Source of the DNA: an uncultured bacterium
Lineage (GTDB): Bacteria; Pseudomonadota; Alphaproteobacteria; Sphingomonadales; Sphingomonadaceae
Length of the DNA: 32,713 nt
Direction: 5' to 3'
Assembly (NCBI GenBank): GCA_903884945.1
Contig: CAISGR010000276.1
Location: 1-32,713, forward strand
This document shows, one piece after another, positions 1 to 7,517 of this stretch. Numbering within the stretch: the first letter of the stretch is position 1; every line of letters begins with the position of its first letter. A program made the translations under genes and the position numbers. Below the pieces are notes generated by a model. That model was not told the DNA's origin. It worked only from the letters and a program-made list of their open reading frames with translations, and searched no databases.

Positions 1-930
1 CCCGGCGACATCCACGCCATTGGCCTCACCGAGGTCGAGCGCGTCAGAGGCGAGATGCTCATTGTCGCCCGCGAGGCCCGTTTTCCCGACGATATCGAAG
101 GCTTTCGCCGCCGCCTGCGGACCGACAACAACCAGTTCGCGCCGAGCGCCGAGGCCTTGCGCGAGCAGATCGAAATCCTGTCGAAGCGCATCGACGCGCG
201 CGTTCCCGAATTTTTCGGTCGCACGCCGCGCACCACCTATGGCGTCAGCAGCATCCCGGAGGCCGTCGCGGACAAGATGCCGCCGGCCTATGCGCAGCCC
301 AACCCCGCCGATGGCAGCGCCGCAGGCGTCCACTGGATCACCTCGCTGCCGGGCAAGTGCCCGCGCTATATACACCTGCCCCTGGCGCTGCATGAGGCAT
401 GGCCGGGCCACCTCATGCACCTCGCGCTGATCCAGGAGATGGACCAGCTTCCGGATTTCCGTCGTTTCGGCGCGCTGAAGTACACCGCCTGCCTTGAAGG
501 GTGGGCGCTGTATTGCGAAGCGCTGGGCGAGGACATGGGGTTCTACGACACGCCGGAAAAGCGCTACGGTCGGCTGGAGATGGAGATGTGGCGCGCGGTG
601 CGACTGGTCCTCGACACCGGCATCCACGCCCGGGGCTGGAGCCGGGATCGGGCGATTGCCTTCTTCCGTGAGAACATGGCCATGCCGCTCGAAACACTGA
701 CGGCGGAAGTCGACCGCTATATCGGCCTGCCGGGCCAGGCGCTCGCCTATCAGCTCGGTAATCTCAAGTTCCGCGCGCTTCGCGCCCGCGCGGAGGCGGC
801 CCTGGGGGAGGCGTTCCGCATCCGCGATTTCCACGACGCGCTGATGGGAGCGGGTGCGGTCACGTTGCCGGTGCTCGAAATGCTGATCGACGACTGGATT
901 GCGGGCGCGAAGCGCGCGGTGGCCGCATGA
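1..930 (+). CDS. DUF885 family protein, C-terminal part (5' end outside window)
   Basis: The frame is open from the first base to a TGA at 928-930, so the true start lies upstream of the window and about 309 residues are visible. The visible N-terminal stretch (IHAIGLTEVERVRGEM) and the HEAWPGH motif near residue 131 of the fragment are typical of the DUF885 family, predicted metal-dependent hydrolases or peptidases that are often exported. The His/Glu motif followed by PGH probably binds the metal; that is family knowledge, not shown here. The stop overlaps the start of the next gene (ATGA at 927-930), which indicates translational coupling with the M14 carboxypeptidase and a shared peptide-degradation role. 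The substrate is unknown. Confidence 0.85.
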   Translation, partial: PGDIHAIGLTEVERVRGEMLIVAREARFPDDIEGFRRRLRTDNNQFAPSAEALREQIEILSKRIDARVPEFFGRTPRTTYGVSSIPEAVADKMPPAYAQPNPADGSAAGVHWITSLPGKCPRYIHLPLALHEAWPGHLMHLALIQEMDQLPDFRRFGALKYTACLEGWALYCEALGEDMGFYDTPEKRYGRLEMEMWRAVRLVLDTGIHARGWSRDRAIAFFRENMAMPLETLTAEVDRYIGLPGQALAYQLGNLKFRALRARAEAALGEAFRIRDFHDALMGAGAVTLPVLEMLIDDWIAGAKRAVAA

Positions 931-1847
931 CGGCCGTGGTTTCCTATCCGATCGGCACGGCCGGGCGTCCCTGGGGCGAGCAGGAACGTGCCCAGTGGCG
1001 GGCCCGGCAAACGCGCCGGCGCAGCTATGGCGAGAATGTCGTGGCGCGCATCGAGGCGCTTGCGCATCGCTTCGAGAAGATCTCCTATGGGGAACTCGAC
1101 TATGCCGACGGCGCATATACTCTCTTCGCGCTGCGCAGCCGCCCGATCGACCCAGCATTGCCAGCCGCTTTGATCACGGGCGGGGTCCATGGCTACGAAA
1201 CCAGCGGCGTTCTGGGCGCGCTCGACTTTCTCGAGAATCACGCAGGCGATTATGCCGGCAGCGTCAATCTGCTGGTCGTCCCCTGCGTGAGCCCCTGGGG
1301 CTATGAACGCATCAACCGCTGGAACTTCGACGCCGTCGATCCGAACCGGAATTTCCGGCCTGGGGGGCCATCGCCGGAAGCCACGGCGTTACGTGAATTC
1401 GTGAACGCGGCGTCGGACCGCTACGTTCTGCACATCGACCTCCACGAAACGACCGACAGCGACGAAAGCGAGTTCCGGCCCGCGCTGAGCGCGCGCGACG
1501 GCCGGATTTTCGAAGCGGAGGCCGTACCTGATGGATTCTATCTGGTTGCCGATAGCGCGGACAGGGAGCTCGCCTTCCAACAGGCAATCATCTCCGCGGT
1601 CGAGAGGGTTACTCACATTGCGGCGCCGGATGCCGCGGGCAAGATCATCGGGTCGCCGGTCATAGCGCCTGGCGTCATCGAGTATCCCATGGCTGAGCTC
1701 GCTTTGTGCACGTCGATCACCGGCGCGCGCTTCAAGACCACGACCGAGGTTTATCCCGACAGCGTTCATGCCACCCCCGATATTTGCGTCCGCGCACAGG
1801 TGACGGCTGTATGTGCAGCGTTGGATTTCGCGTTGGCGCATGCGTGA
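927..1847 (+). CDS. M14 family zinc metallocarboxypeptidase
   Basis: This 306-residue protein carries the M14 zinc-site pattern: GGVHGYE with H88 and E91 as likely first ligands, an NRNF substrate-binding motif at 140-143, a VLHIDLHE segment (H169 or H173 as third ligand), and a TTTEVYPDS segment whose E274 fits the catalytic glutamate. No signal peptide is evident, so it is probably cytoplasmic. It resembles the short bacterial M14 carboxypeptidases of the succinylglutamate desuccinylase-like or REP34-like group rather than secreted digestive types. The start overlaps the stop of the DUF885 gene, so the two are read as one operon. The exact substrate (peptide C-terminus or N-acyl amino acid) cannot be told from sequence. 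Confidence 0.85.
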   Translation: MTAVVSYPIGTAGRPWGEQERAQWRARQTRRRSYGENVVARIEALAHRFEKISYGELDYADGAYTLFALRSRPIDPALPAALITGGVHGYETSGVLGALDFLENHAGDYAGSVNLLVVPCVSPWGYERINRWNFDAVDPNRNFRPGGPSPEATALREFVNAASDRYVLHIDLHETTDSDESEFRPALSARDGRIFEAEAVPDGFYLVADSADRELAFQQAIISAVERVTHIAAPDAAGKIIGSPVIAPGVIEYPMAELALCTSITGARFKTTTEVYPDSVHATPDICVRAQVTAVCAALDFALAHA

Positions 1848-1917
1848 GGGTTGTTGCACGGCCAAGTTTAGGCTCGTCGCTGCCGCCGCGCATCGTCCGT
1901 CGAGGGTCTGCTCCCAT

Positions 1918-2746
1918 CCTGAGCACCGCGATCGCCTGCGGTGTGAGCGGCACGAGATGATCGCCGCTGGCCTCTTCCTTGCGATCGAGATCGCCCTTCA
2001 TGCGCGCCGCGGGAATCCGCCACATGCATGCGAACCATTGAGATCTTCGAACTCGTCCCACCGCGCACCGCGCAACTCGTTCGGCCGAACCGCGGTCAGG
2101 GCGAGGAAACGAAGGGCGAGTCGCGTGACGGGCCGCGCATCATCCTCTTCCGCGATACGGATCATCACCCTGAGAGGCTCAAGATCGGTAATGACCGGCT
2201 GCCGCCCGCGCCGCAAAGGCTTGAGCGCTTCGCCGAGCCGCTCGGACGGGTCGATCTTCACCTTCCCTTCGGCGATCGCGAACCCGAAGACGCACGATAT
2301 CCGCTGAAGAATGCGTTTGGCCGTCTCGATCGAACCGCTCGCCTCGATCGCGCGCAGCACTGCGAGAATGAGCGGCGGCGTGAGTTCTGCGATCGGCAGA
2401 TCGCCGATCGCGGGAAATACATCCCGTGCCAATCTCGCGCCACGCGTTCGAAAGTCTGGCGCGATGCCTCGAGATTGGCTTAGATTCTGAGTTTCTTCGC
2501 GACGGTCGGATCTCGTCCTTCACAAGGGATGGTATAGGCGTCGTCGCGCTTGGCGCGCGCTTCGGCCAGCGAGACGAGCGGCCCCGCGCGGAACACCATC
2601 GTCTTGTGCTTCCCATTGAAGGTATAGTTCCAGCGCCAGAGCTTGCCGCCGCCAGGTGCGACGAGCAGGAACAGGCGATTGGTGTCGAAGAGCTTATAGG
2701 GTTTCGGCCGCGGCTTGGCGTTGCGGACCTTCGCATCGGTGAGCAT
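1918..2746 (-). pseudogene. Decayed P4-type tyrosine integrase
   Basis: The remnant begins at an ATG at 2746 with an AGGAGA ribosome-binding site 7 bases upstream. It reads a normal N-terminal DUF4102 domain (MLTDAKVRNAKPRPKPYKLF) and hits a TAA at 2480-2482. Recognisable integrase sequence continues in other frames: QTFERVARDWHG near 2430-2465, DVFPAIGDLP through LTAVRPNELRGARW from about 2425 to 2045, then WRIPAARMKGDL to QAIAVLR in a third frame, ending near 1918. There are thus at least three lesions, including a small loss near 2430. The catalytic C-terminus (HxLR, H/W and Tyr) is missing altogether. The gene lies about 180 bases from the 3' end of tRNA-Ser and reads away from it, the usual position for an integrase that used this tRNA as target. 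It cannot be active. Confidence 0.85.
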
Positions 2747-2928
2747 CGCTCGGTCTCCTGAGATACCTCGTTTTTCGACCGCCGATACCTCGCTTTCTGC
2801 CCTCCGATTCGTTGGATGGGCGTGGAGGGGCACGCACGGCCGAGGCCAAGCTGGCCGGCTAAGTATTCGTATTCAGGCTGAAAAAGTCGATCCCAATGGA
2901 CCAGCAGGGACCCCTGTGGAGGGCCCCG

Positions 2929-3018
<90 letters not shown>

Positions 3019-3166
3019 GCAGAGGCATTGCAAGCGACCCGGGCTCGCAAGAAGCGCGGGTGCCGGTCGAAGAGCGGGCGCCTCTAACGCAATCGCTCGG
3101 GTCGCACAAGCGCCGGTTCGGAGCCTAATCGCTTGTGCGGGGCAAAAGAGTGCTTAAATTGGCTTC

Positions 3167-3547
3167 ATGCCTCGCGCCCATATTCCAGCTCACCCCTTCG
3201 ACGCGGCGATTCCCCTGCCCGCCGTCTCCCACGCGCGCTTCGCTATTGGTGACGTGGTTCGCCACCGCATGTTCGATTTTCGCGGCGTGGTGTTCGATGT
3301 CGATCCGATCTTCGCCAACAGCGCCGAATGGTATGACGCGATCCCGGAGAATATCCGCCCGCGCAAGGACCAGCCCTTCTACCATCTCCTCGCGGAGAAT
3401 ATGGAGTCGAGCTACGTCGCCTATGTCAGCCAGCAGAACCTGATCGCCGACGATACCGACGAGCCGATCGATCACCCGGCCATCTCGGATTTGTTCACCG
3501 AGTTCGCGGACGGGCGCTACACGCTGCGGCGCGAGCACAAGCACTGA
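3167..3547 (+). CDS. hspQ: HspQ-like heat shock / hemimethylated-DNA-binding domain protein
   Basis: This 126-residue protein has the HspQ/YccV pattern: ARFAIGDVVRHRMFDFRGVV, then DVDPIFANSAEWYD, PFYHLLAE, and YVAYVSQQNL leading to an acidic region and a basic tail. In enterobacteria HspQ is a small heat-shock protein that modulates Lon specificity; in other members the domain was described as binding hemimethylated DNA. It carries about 25 more N-terminal residues than the core domain. No good Shine-Dalgarno site precedes the ATG at 3167. A later start is possible, but the domain itself begins near residue 24. It appears to be a single gene, flanked by the tRNA on one side and a separately promoted gene on the other. 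Confidence 0.88.
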   Translation: MPRAHIPAHPFDAAIPLPAVSHARFAIGDVVRHRMFDFRGVVFDVDPIFANSAEWYDAIPENIRPRKDQPFYHLLAENMESSYVAYVSQQNLIADDTDEPIDHPAISDLFTEFADGRYTLRREHKH

Positions 3548-3564
3548 GCGTCCCGCGCCGGCGA

Positions 3565-3592
3565 TTGACAGCGCCGGTGCGGAAACCATAAT
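3565..3592 (+). promoter_or_regulatory. Sigma-70-type promoter for the VOC-domain gene
   Basis: TTGACA at 3565-3570 is a perfect -35 element. CATAAT at 3587-3592 matches the -10 consensus at five of six positions, with a 16-base spacer. The expected start near 3599 leaves a leader of about 78 nt before the ATG at 3677. Confidence 0.6.
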
Positions 3593-3676
3593 CTCGCGCT
3601 GCTCTCCCGGGGTGCATCGGCATCGTGCCGAAAGGGCAAGGCCCGCCCGCTGACACTCTCAGCCGGAGCCTGCCCC

Positions 3677-4363
3677 ATGCCCGATTCACGCCCCGCTTCC
3701 CCTGCCAAACCCGGCAATGTCACCCTCGAAGCCTATCGCAAGCACGCCAAGCTGCTGGTGCGCTGGCACCGCGAGGGCAATCATTCCGTCGGCGGGAAGC
3801 TCCGCCTGCTCGAGCGCTACCGCCATCTCACTGATCGCGCGGCGCTCGACCTGCCCATGCCGCTTGCCCTCGCGCAGGAAATCGTGGCGGTCGAATCGGG
3901 CTTCCCGAACTGGGCTGCGCTCAAGGCCGGGATCGGCGCGCTGTCCCCGCCGCCCGGCGCGGCGCCGGCGCCGCCGGTGCTCAAGGTCGTCGCCCCCGTC
4001 CTGTTCGTGCGCGACGTCGCGGCGGCCGCGGCATGGTATAGCGGGAAGCTCGGCTTCGCGGTGGACTTCCTCCATGGCAAGCCCCCCTTTTACGGCGCCG
4101 TGTCGCGCGACAGGGTGAGCCTGCACCTGCGCTTCGTCCACCAACCCCATTTCGGCGATCTGGCCGCGCGCGAGGAGTCGGTCATCCTGGCGATGATCGA
4201 GGTGAGCAACGCCGGGGCGCTGTTCGCCGAGTTCAGCGGCCGTGGCGTGGATTTCGCGCAGAGGCTCGCGAAGCAGGCCTGGGGCGGCACCGACTTCCAT
4301 GTCCGCGACCCGGACGGGAACGTGATCGCCTTTGTCCAGTATCGCCCGGCGACCGCCCCATGA
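3677..4363 (+). CDS. VOC (glyoxalase/bleomycin-resistance) domain protein with an extra N-terminal helical region
   Basis: The 228-residue protein has two parts. Residues 1-85 form a helical, charged segment (LEAYRKHAKLLVRWHREGNH ... FPNWAALKAGIG) of a kind I have seen at the front of 'glyoxalase superfamily' proteins. Residues about 96-226 form one VOC fold unit: APVLFVRDVAAAAAWYSGKL, then FYGAVSRDRVSLHLRF, and a closing WGGTDFHVRDPDGNVIAFVQ. Such proteins may be bleomycin-type binders, dioxygenases or glyoxalase-like enzymes; nothing here decides which. A good promoter and a structured leader lie upstream. Confidence 0.75.
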   Translation: MPDSRPASPAKPGNVTLEAYRKHAKLLVRWHREGNHSVGGKLRLLERYRHLTDRAALDLPMPLALAQEIVAVESGFPNWAALKAGIGALSPPPGAAPAPPVLKVVAPVLFVRDVAAAAAWYSGKLGFAVDFLHGKPPFYGAVSRDRVSLHLRFVHQPHFGDLAAREESVILAMIEVSNAGALFAEFSGRGVDFAQRLAKQAWGGTDFHVRDPDGNVIAFVQYRPATAP

Positions 4364-4450
4364 CGACCCGCGATGCGTGGACGACTCGCGCCTGAGCGCC
4401 TATATCGGTCCGGCGCGGCCGCCGCCCTCCGGTCGGGCGGCAATTCGGCG

Positions 4451-4479
4451 TTGACAGAATCGCCTGTCTCCCTTAGCTG
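4451..4479 (+). promoter_or_regulatory. Promoter of rplU-rpmA (strong -35, weak -10)
   Basis: TTGACA at 4451-4456 is a perfect -35 hexamer. The -10 region (TTAGCT or TAGCTG, 4473-4479) is poor. It lies about 65 bases before the rplU start, in the right place for the ribosomal protein operon. Confidence 0.5.
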
Positions 4480-4540
4480 CGCCCCTTCTCCCGCCGGGCA
4501 TGCCTGCGCGGGCACATGCATTTGGAAAGTGACAGAGGCC

Positions 4541-4918
4541 ATGTTCGCAGTGGTGCGCACGGGCGGCAAGCAGTATCGCGTTGCCGCTGGAGACAAGATC
4601 GTCGTCGAGAAGCTCGATGGCGAAGCGGGAGCGTCGATCACGCTCGGTGACGTCCTGCTGGCGGGCGAAGGCTCGGAGCTGCAGTCGGTCGAGGGCCTGA
4701 CGGTTTCGGCCGAGATCATCGCGCAGGCGAAGGCCGACAAGGTCATCATCTTCAAGAAGAAGCGCCGCCACAATTATCGCCGCAAGAACGGCCATCGCCA
4801 GCAGCACACGATCCTGAAGATCACCGCGATCGGTGCGCAGGAGAAGAAGGCCAAGGCGAAGAAGGCCGATGCAGCGCAGGATTCCGGCGCGGGCGAAGCC
4901 CCGGCGGCCCAGGCGTAA
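4541..4918 (+). CDS. rplU: 50S ribosomal protein L21
   Basis: The L21 core starts at the ATG at 4541: MFAVVRTGGKQYRVAAGDKI, then the 23S rRNA-binding KKKRRHNYRRKNGHRQQ segment and the end of the domain at HTILKITAIG (residues 1 to about 102). The open frame extends further upstream, but L21 always begins at this MFAVV, so the longer start is rejected. An alanine/lysine-rich tail of about 23 residues (ends at 125) follows the domain; such tails are common in alphaproteobacterial L21 and probably disordered. It is the first gene of the rplU-rpmA operon, 12 bases before rpmA. Confidence 0.98.
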   Translation: MFAVVRTGGKQYRVAAGDKIVVEKLDGEAGASITLGDVLLAGEGSELQSVEGLTVSAEIIAQAKADKVIIFKKKRRHNYRRKNGHRQQHTILKITAIGAQEKKAKAKKADAAQDSGAGEAPAAQA

Positions 4919-4930
4919 GGAGTAGTATAG

Positions 4931-5200
4931 ATGGCACATAAGAAAGCAGGCGGCTCCTCGCGCAACGGTCGCGATTCGGCCGGCCGTCGTCTCGGCGTGA
5001 AGAAGTTCGGTGGCGAAGTCGTCGTCCCGGGCAACATCCTCGTGCGCCAGCGCGGCACCAAGTTCTACCCGGGCACCAATGTCGGCATGGGCAAGGACCA
5101 TACCCTCTTCGCCCTTACCGACGGCCGCGTGTCGTTCAAGGAAGGCAAGCTGGGCCGCAAGTTCTGCTCGGTAGAGATTATGGCGGCTGCCGCCGAATAA
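4931..5200 (+). CDS. rpmA: 50S ribosomal protein L27
   Basis: The 89-residue protein begins MAHKKAGGSSRNGRDSAGRR and continues LGVKKFGGEVV, PGNILVRQRGTKF and GTNVGMGKDHTLFAL, the complete L27 signature. The N-terminal tail reaches the peptidyl-transferase centre in the family. Start MAHKK is as in most Gram-negatives, so no Firmicute-type prepeptide has to be cleaved off. It follows rplU by 12 bases, and a terminator follows at 5261. Confidence 0.99.
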   Translation: MAHKKAGGSSRNGRDSAGRRLGVKKFGGEVVVPGNILVRQRGTKFYPGTNVGMGKDHTLFALTDGRVSFKEGKLGRKFCSVEIMAAAAE

Positions 5201-5260
5201 ACGGGTAACCGGTCGGGTTGCCCACTTGGGCGACCCGGGTTTCCATCAGGAAACCGCAAA

Positions 5261-5292
5261 AGGGAGACGGGTCGCCCCGGTCTCCCTTTTTT
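5261..5292 (+). terminator. Rho-independent terminator of rplU-rpmA
   Basis: AGGGAGAC (5261-5268) pairs with GTCTCCCT (5280-5287) around an 11-base loop, followed by a run of T to 5292. Another 9-bp hairpin (5215-5223 with 5228-5236) lies just upstream but has no T run. Confidence 0.85.
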
Positions 5293-5370
5293 CATGCTCC
5301 CTCCCCACCCATTGTCGCGATCACGTCATCCCGGCGTGCGAGCGGCGATGCGACCGACGAGGAGAGTATC

Positions 5371-5919
5371 ATGTTCGCTCGGACTGCCAGACTGACCCTG
5401 CGCCCCGCCTGGCCGGAGGACGCAGCCGCTTTGTCGCACGCCATCGGCCACGAGCAGGTCGTGAAGATGCTGTCGCATGTGCCCTGGCCCTATTCGCTGG
5501 ACGATGCCCGCGAATTCCTGGCGCGCCCGCGCAGCGGGACGGACGCCTTCTTCCTGATCCTGAGCCATGAGGCCGATTATCCGCGTCTCGTCGGCGGCAT
5601 GGGCTTCGCGCCGGCCGCGACGGGCGGCCACGAATTCGGCTATTGGTTCACCCCGGATGCGTGGGGCCGCGGCTATGCGACCGAAGCCGGCCGCGCGGTG
5701 GTCGCGATCGCGCGCCACGCCCTGGGGCTGAAGCAGTTGCGGGCCGGCCATTTCGTCGACAACCCCGCCTCGGGGCGGGTGCTCACCAAGCTCGGCTTCC
5801 GCCCGACCGGCACGGTCGAGCCGCGCCACTCGCGCGCGCGCGGCACCGAGGCGCCCTGCGCCGTGTTCGAACTCGACCTGGACGAAGACCCGATGTGCGA
5901 GGTGCGGCTCGCAGCCTGA
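5371..5919 (+). CDS. GNAT family N-acetyltransferase (RimJ/RimL-like)
   Basis: Start chosen at the ATG at 5371 because GAGGAGAG (5359-5366) precedes it; the open frame upstream crosses the rpmA terminator. The 182-residue protein has the GNAT order: TARLTLRPAWPEDAAAL (strand 1 and helix 1), FGYWFTPDAWGRGYATEAGR (residues about 90-110, with the Gly-rich acetyl-CoA pyrophosphate loop), and NPASGRVLTKLGFRPTG, as in RimJ/RimL-type enzymes. The acceptor is unknown. A similar acetyltransferase often sits between rpmA and obg in sphingomonads, as far as I recall. It converges on the next gene across a strong hairpin. Confidence 0.85.
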   Translation: MFARTARLTLRPAWPEDAAALSHAIGHEQVVKMLSHVPWPYSLDDAREFLARPRSGTDAFFLILSHEADYPRLVGGMGFAPAATGGHEFGYWFTPDAWGRGYATEAGRAVVAIARHALGLKQLRAGHFVDNPASGRVLTKLGFRPTGTVEPRHSRARGTEAPCAVFELDLDEDPMCEVRLAA

Positions 5920-5925
5920 CCGGCG

Positions 5926-5955
5926 GCGCCCTCTCCCAGGCGGGGGAGAGGGCGC
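5926..5955. terminator. Bidirectional hairpin between convergent genes
   Basis: GCGCCCTCTCCC (5926-5937) and GGGAGAGGGCGC (5944-5955) form a perfect 12-bp stem with a 6-base loop, exactly between the stops of the acetyltransferase and the minus-strand hydrolase gene. There is no T run, so termination may depend on Rho or on the structure alone. Confidence 0.65.
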
Positions 5956-5958
5956 GAC

Positions 5959-6819
5959 TCACGCCGCCACTGCCTCGCGCGGCAGCACCGCTGCCTCATA
6001 TTCGCTCTCGTACATGCCGATCAGCGCGCGATCGTCATGGTTCCAGGGATGGAAGCTCGGCTTGAAGAAGGCGAGCCAGTGCCCCGCGATCTTGCGGGCC
6101 ATGCCTGGACGGCCAAAGGCATACCAGAACATGCGCGCCCACACCGCGGGGCCGGTCAACCCGTCCTGCCGCAGCAGTTCGAGCATCCCGCGCGCGCGGC
6201 CGCGGGTGAAGTTGGCGGTTACGCGCAGCATCACCAGCGCCTTGACCTTGAAGCGCCGCCATTCGGACCAGCTCCGCGTCGCGTGGATCCAGGTGTCATA
6301 GGCGACACCCTTGTGCTCGATCTCCTCGGCCGAATGCCAGCGCCACAGATTGGCGAGGTCTTCGTCGGCACCAGCCAGGTGCCGGGGATTCGACAGCAGT
6401 TCATGGGCGATGATCGCGGTGAAATGCTCGAGCACCATCGTCGCGGTCAGGTTGGCGATCGGCGGGCGGCCCTTGGTCAGGTCGAGTCCCTGCTGGACGC
6501 CGCGATCGAGCGCGGTGATGTCATAGCCCTGGTCGACGACCTGGCGATTGAAGGCGACATGCTCGCGCGTATGCATGATCTCCTGCTTGATGAACGCCTG
6601 GATCTCGTCGGCGAGCTTGGGCGGCACGCCGTCGCGAAACGCGCGGACGCTCTCGATGAAGAAGGCCTCGCCGCGGGGGAACGTCACGGAGAGCGCGTTG
6701 TAGAAGGCGGTCGCATAGGGATCGTTGTTGAGCCACCAACGGCGCATTGGCTTGTCGCGGCCGAAACGGCGATCGCGCGGCGTGATGGTCAGGTCGCCGG
6801 GAGTGGTTGCTTTCGCCAC
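5959..6819 (-). CDS. Predicted metal-dependent hydrolase (PF10118 type)
   Basis: The protein is about 286 residues from a GTG at 6819, which has GGAGG five bases upstream; a second GTG at 6852 is in frame but lacks a ribosome-binding site. Features fit the PF10118 family: an early RRFGRDKPMRRWWLNNDPYATAF stretch, FIKQEIMHTREHVAFNR and MVLEHFTAIIAHEL, then WHSAEEIEHKGVAYD. The repeated E...E..H spacing suggests a ferritin-like four-helix diiron site. Family function is not established; it is a predicted hydrolase or oxidase. It is divergent from a TetR-type regulator 66 bases away, with palindromes between them, so it is probably that regulator's target. Confidence 0.8.
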   Translation of the reverse strand: MAKATTPGDLTITPRDRRFGRDKPMRRWWLNNDPYATAFYNALSVTFPRGEAFFIESVRAFRDGVPPKLADEIQAFIKQEIMHTREHVAFNRQVVDQGYDITALDRGVQQGLDLTKGRPPIANLTATMVLEHFTAIIAHELLSNPRHLAGADEDLANLWRWHSAEEIEHKGVAYDTWIHATRSWSEWRRFKVKALVMLRVTANFTRGRARGMLELLRQDGLTGPAVWARMFWYAFGRPGMARKIAGHWLAFFKPSFHPWNHDDRALIGMYESEYEAAVLPREAVAA

Positions 6820-6852
6820 GAAAACCTCCGAACAGGGAGTGGAATGGGTCAC

Positions 6853-6889
6853 TTACAAGACTGTAAATAGGCTTTACTTACACTAGTGT
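6853..6889. promoter_or_regulatory. Two operator-like palindromes in the divergent promoter region
   Basis: TTACA-AGAC-TGTAA (6853-6866) and the perfect palindrome ACACTAGTGT (6880-6889, flanked TT...CAA) lie in the AT-rich gap between the hydrolase gene and the TetR-family gene. Half-sites of the form TTACA/TTACAC are shared. The second palindrome overlaps the regulator's GTG start, which would suit autorepression. Confidence 0.5.
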
Positions 6890-7470
6890 CAATAATTCGC
6901 AAACGTCTCAGCCCGGAAGAATCACGCGATGCCGCGATCGAGGCGGCACGCGCGCTGCTCGTCGAGGAAGGTCCGCAGGCAGTCACGCTCAAGGCGGTCG
7001 CAGCGCGAATCGGCCGAACCCATGCCAATCTCCTCCATCATTTCGGCTCGGCCGCCGATCTGCAGCGCGCGCTGATCAAGCATCTCGCCGACACGATCAC
7101 CGCCCAGATCGGCGAGGCGGCGAAGCGCGCGCGGGCCGGCGACCAGAATCCGCGCGAAGTGGTCGACATGACCTTCGACGCCTTTGCGCGCGGCGCCGGG
7201 GCGATGGCGAGCTGGATGATCCTCACCGGCAACCAGGATGCGCTCGATCCGATCCTCGAGGCGATCCACCGTCTCGTCGACGATCTCGCCGAGGGCCATG
7301 ATGCCGGCGGCAAGTCGATCCACGAGGAGACGCTGCAACTCGTGCTCACCGCGCTCGGCGATGCCCTGCTCGGCGGGCCGATGGCCAAGGCGCTCGGCCT
7401 GCCGCGCGGCACCGCGCGGGAGCTTGCGCTGAGCCAGCTGGTTTCGTCGCACAATGTCGAGCGCGCCTGA
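6886..7470 (+). CDS. TetR/AcrR family transcriptional regulator
   Basis: The 194-residue protein has an N-terminal helix-turn-helix of TetR type at about residues 14-60: RDAAIEAARALLVEEGPQAV, then LKAVAARIGRTHANLLHHFGS (recognition helix with the usual xxLLHHFGS ending). The C-terminal two thirds are helical and variable, as expected of a ligand-binding dimerisation domain. The start is the GTG at 6886; there is no in-frame ATG before the HTH and no clear ribosome-binding site, so the mRNA may be leaderless or nearly so. It is divergent from the PF10118 gene, which it probably controls together with itself. The ligand is unknown; lipid-like compounds would be a guess. Confidence 0.9.
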   Translation: MSIIRKRLSPEESRDAAIEAARALLVEEGPQAVTLKAVAARIGRTHANLLHHFGSAADLQRALIKHLADTITAQIGEAAKRARAGDQNPREVVDMTFDAFARGAGAMASWMILTGNQDALDPILEAIHRLVDDLAEGHDAGGKSIHEETLQLVLTALGDALLGGPMAKALGLPRGTARELALSQLVSSHNVERA

Positions 7471-7517
7471 TTTTCGGTCGCGCTGGATAAAATTTCGATT
7501 TCCGCTAGAGAGCGGGC

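Noticed and set aside
2890..2902. TCCCAATGGACCA resembles TCCCAATCGACCA in the tRNA-Ser gene (12 of 13 bases), a possible attachment-site copy
   Set aside because: It corresponds to the D-arm side of the tRNA, not to the anticodon-to-3' end part used by integrases, and is too short to exclude chance.
4373..4540. Longer start for rplU
   Set aside because: L21 proteins begin at MFAVV; the extra 56 codons cover the promoter and leader.
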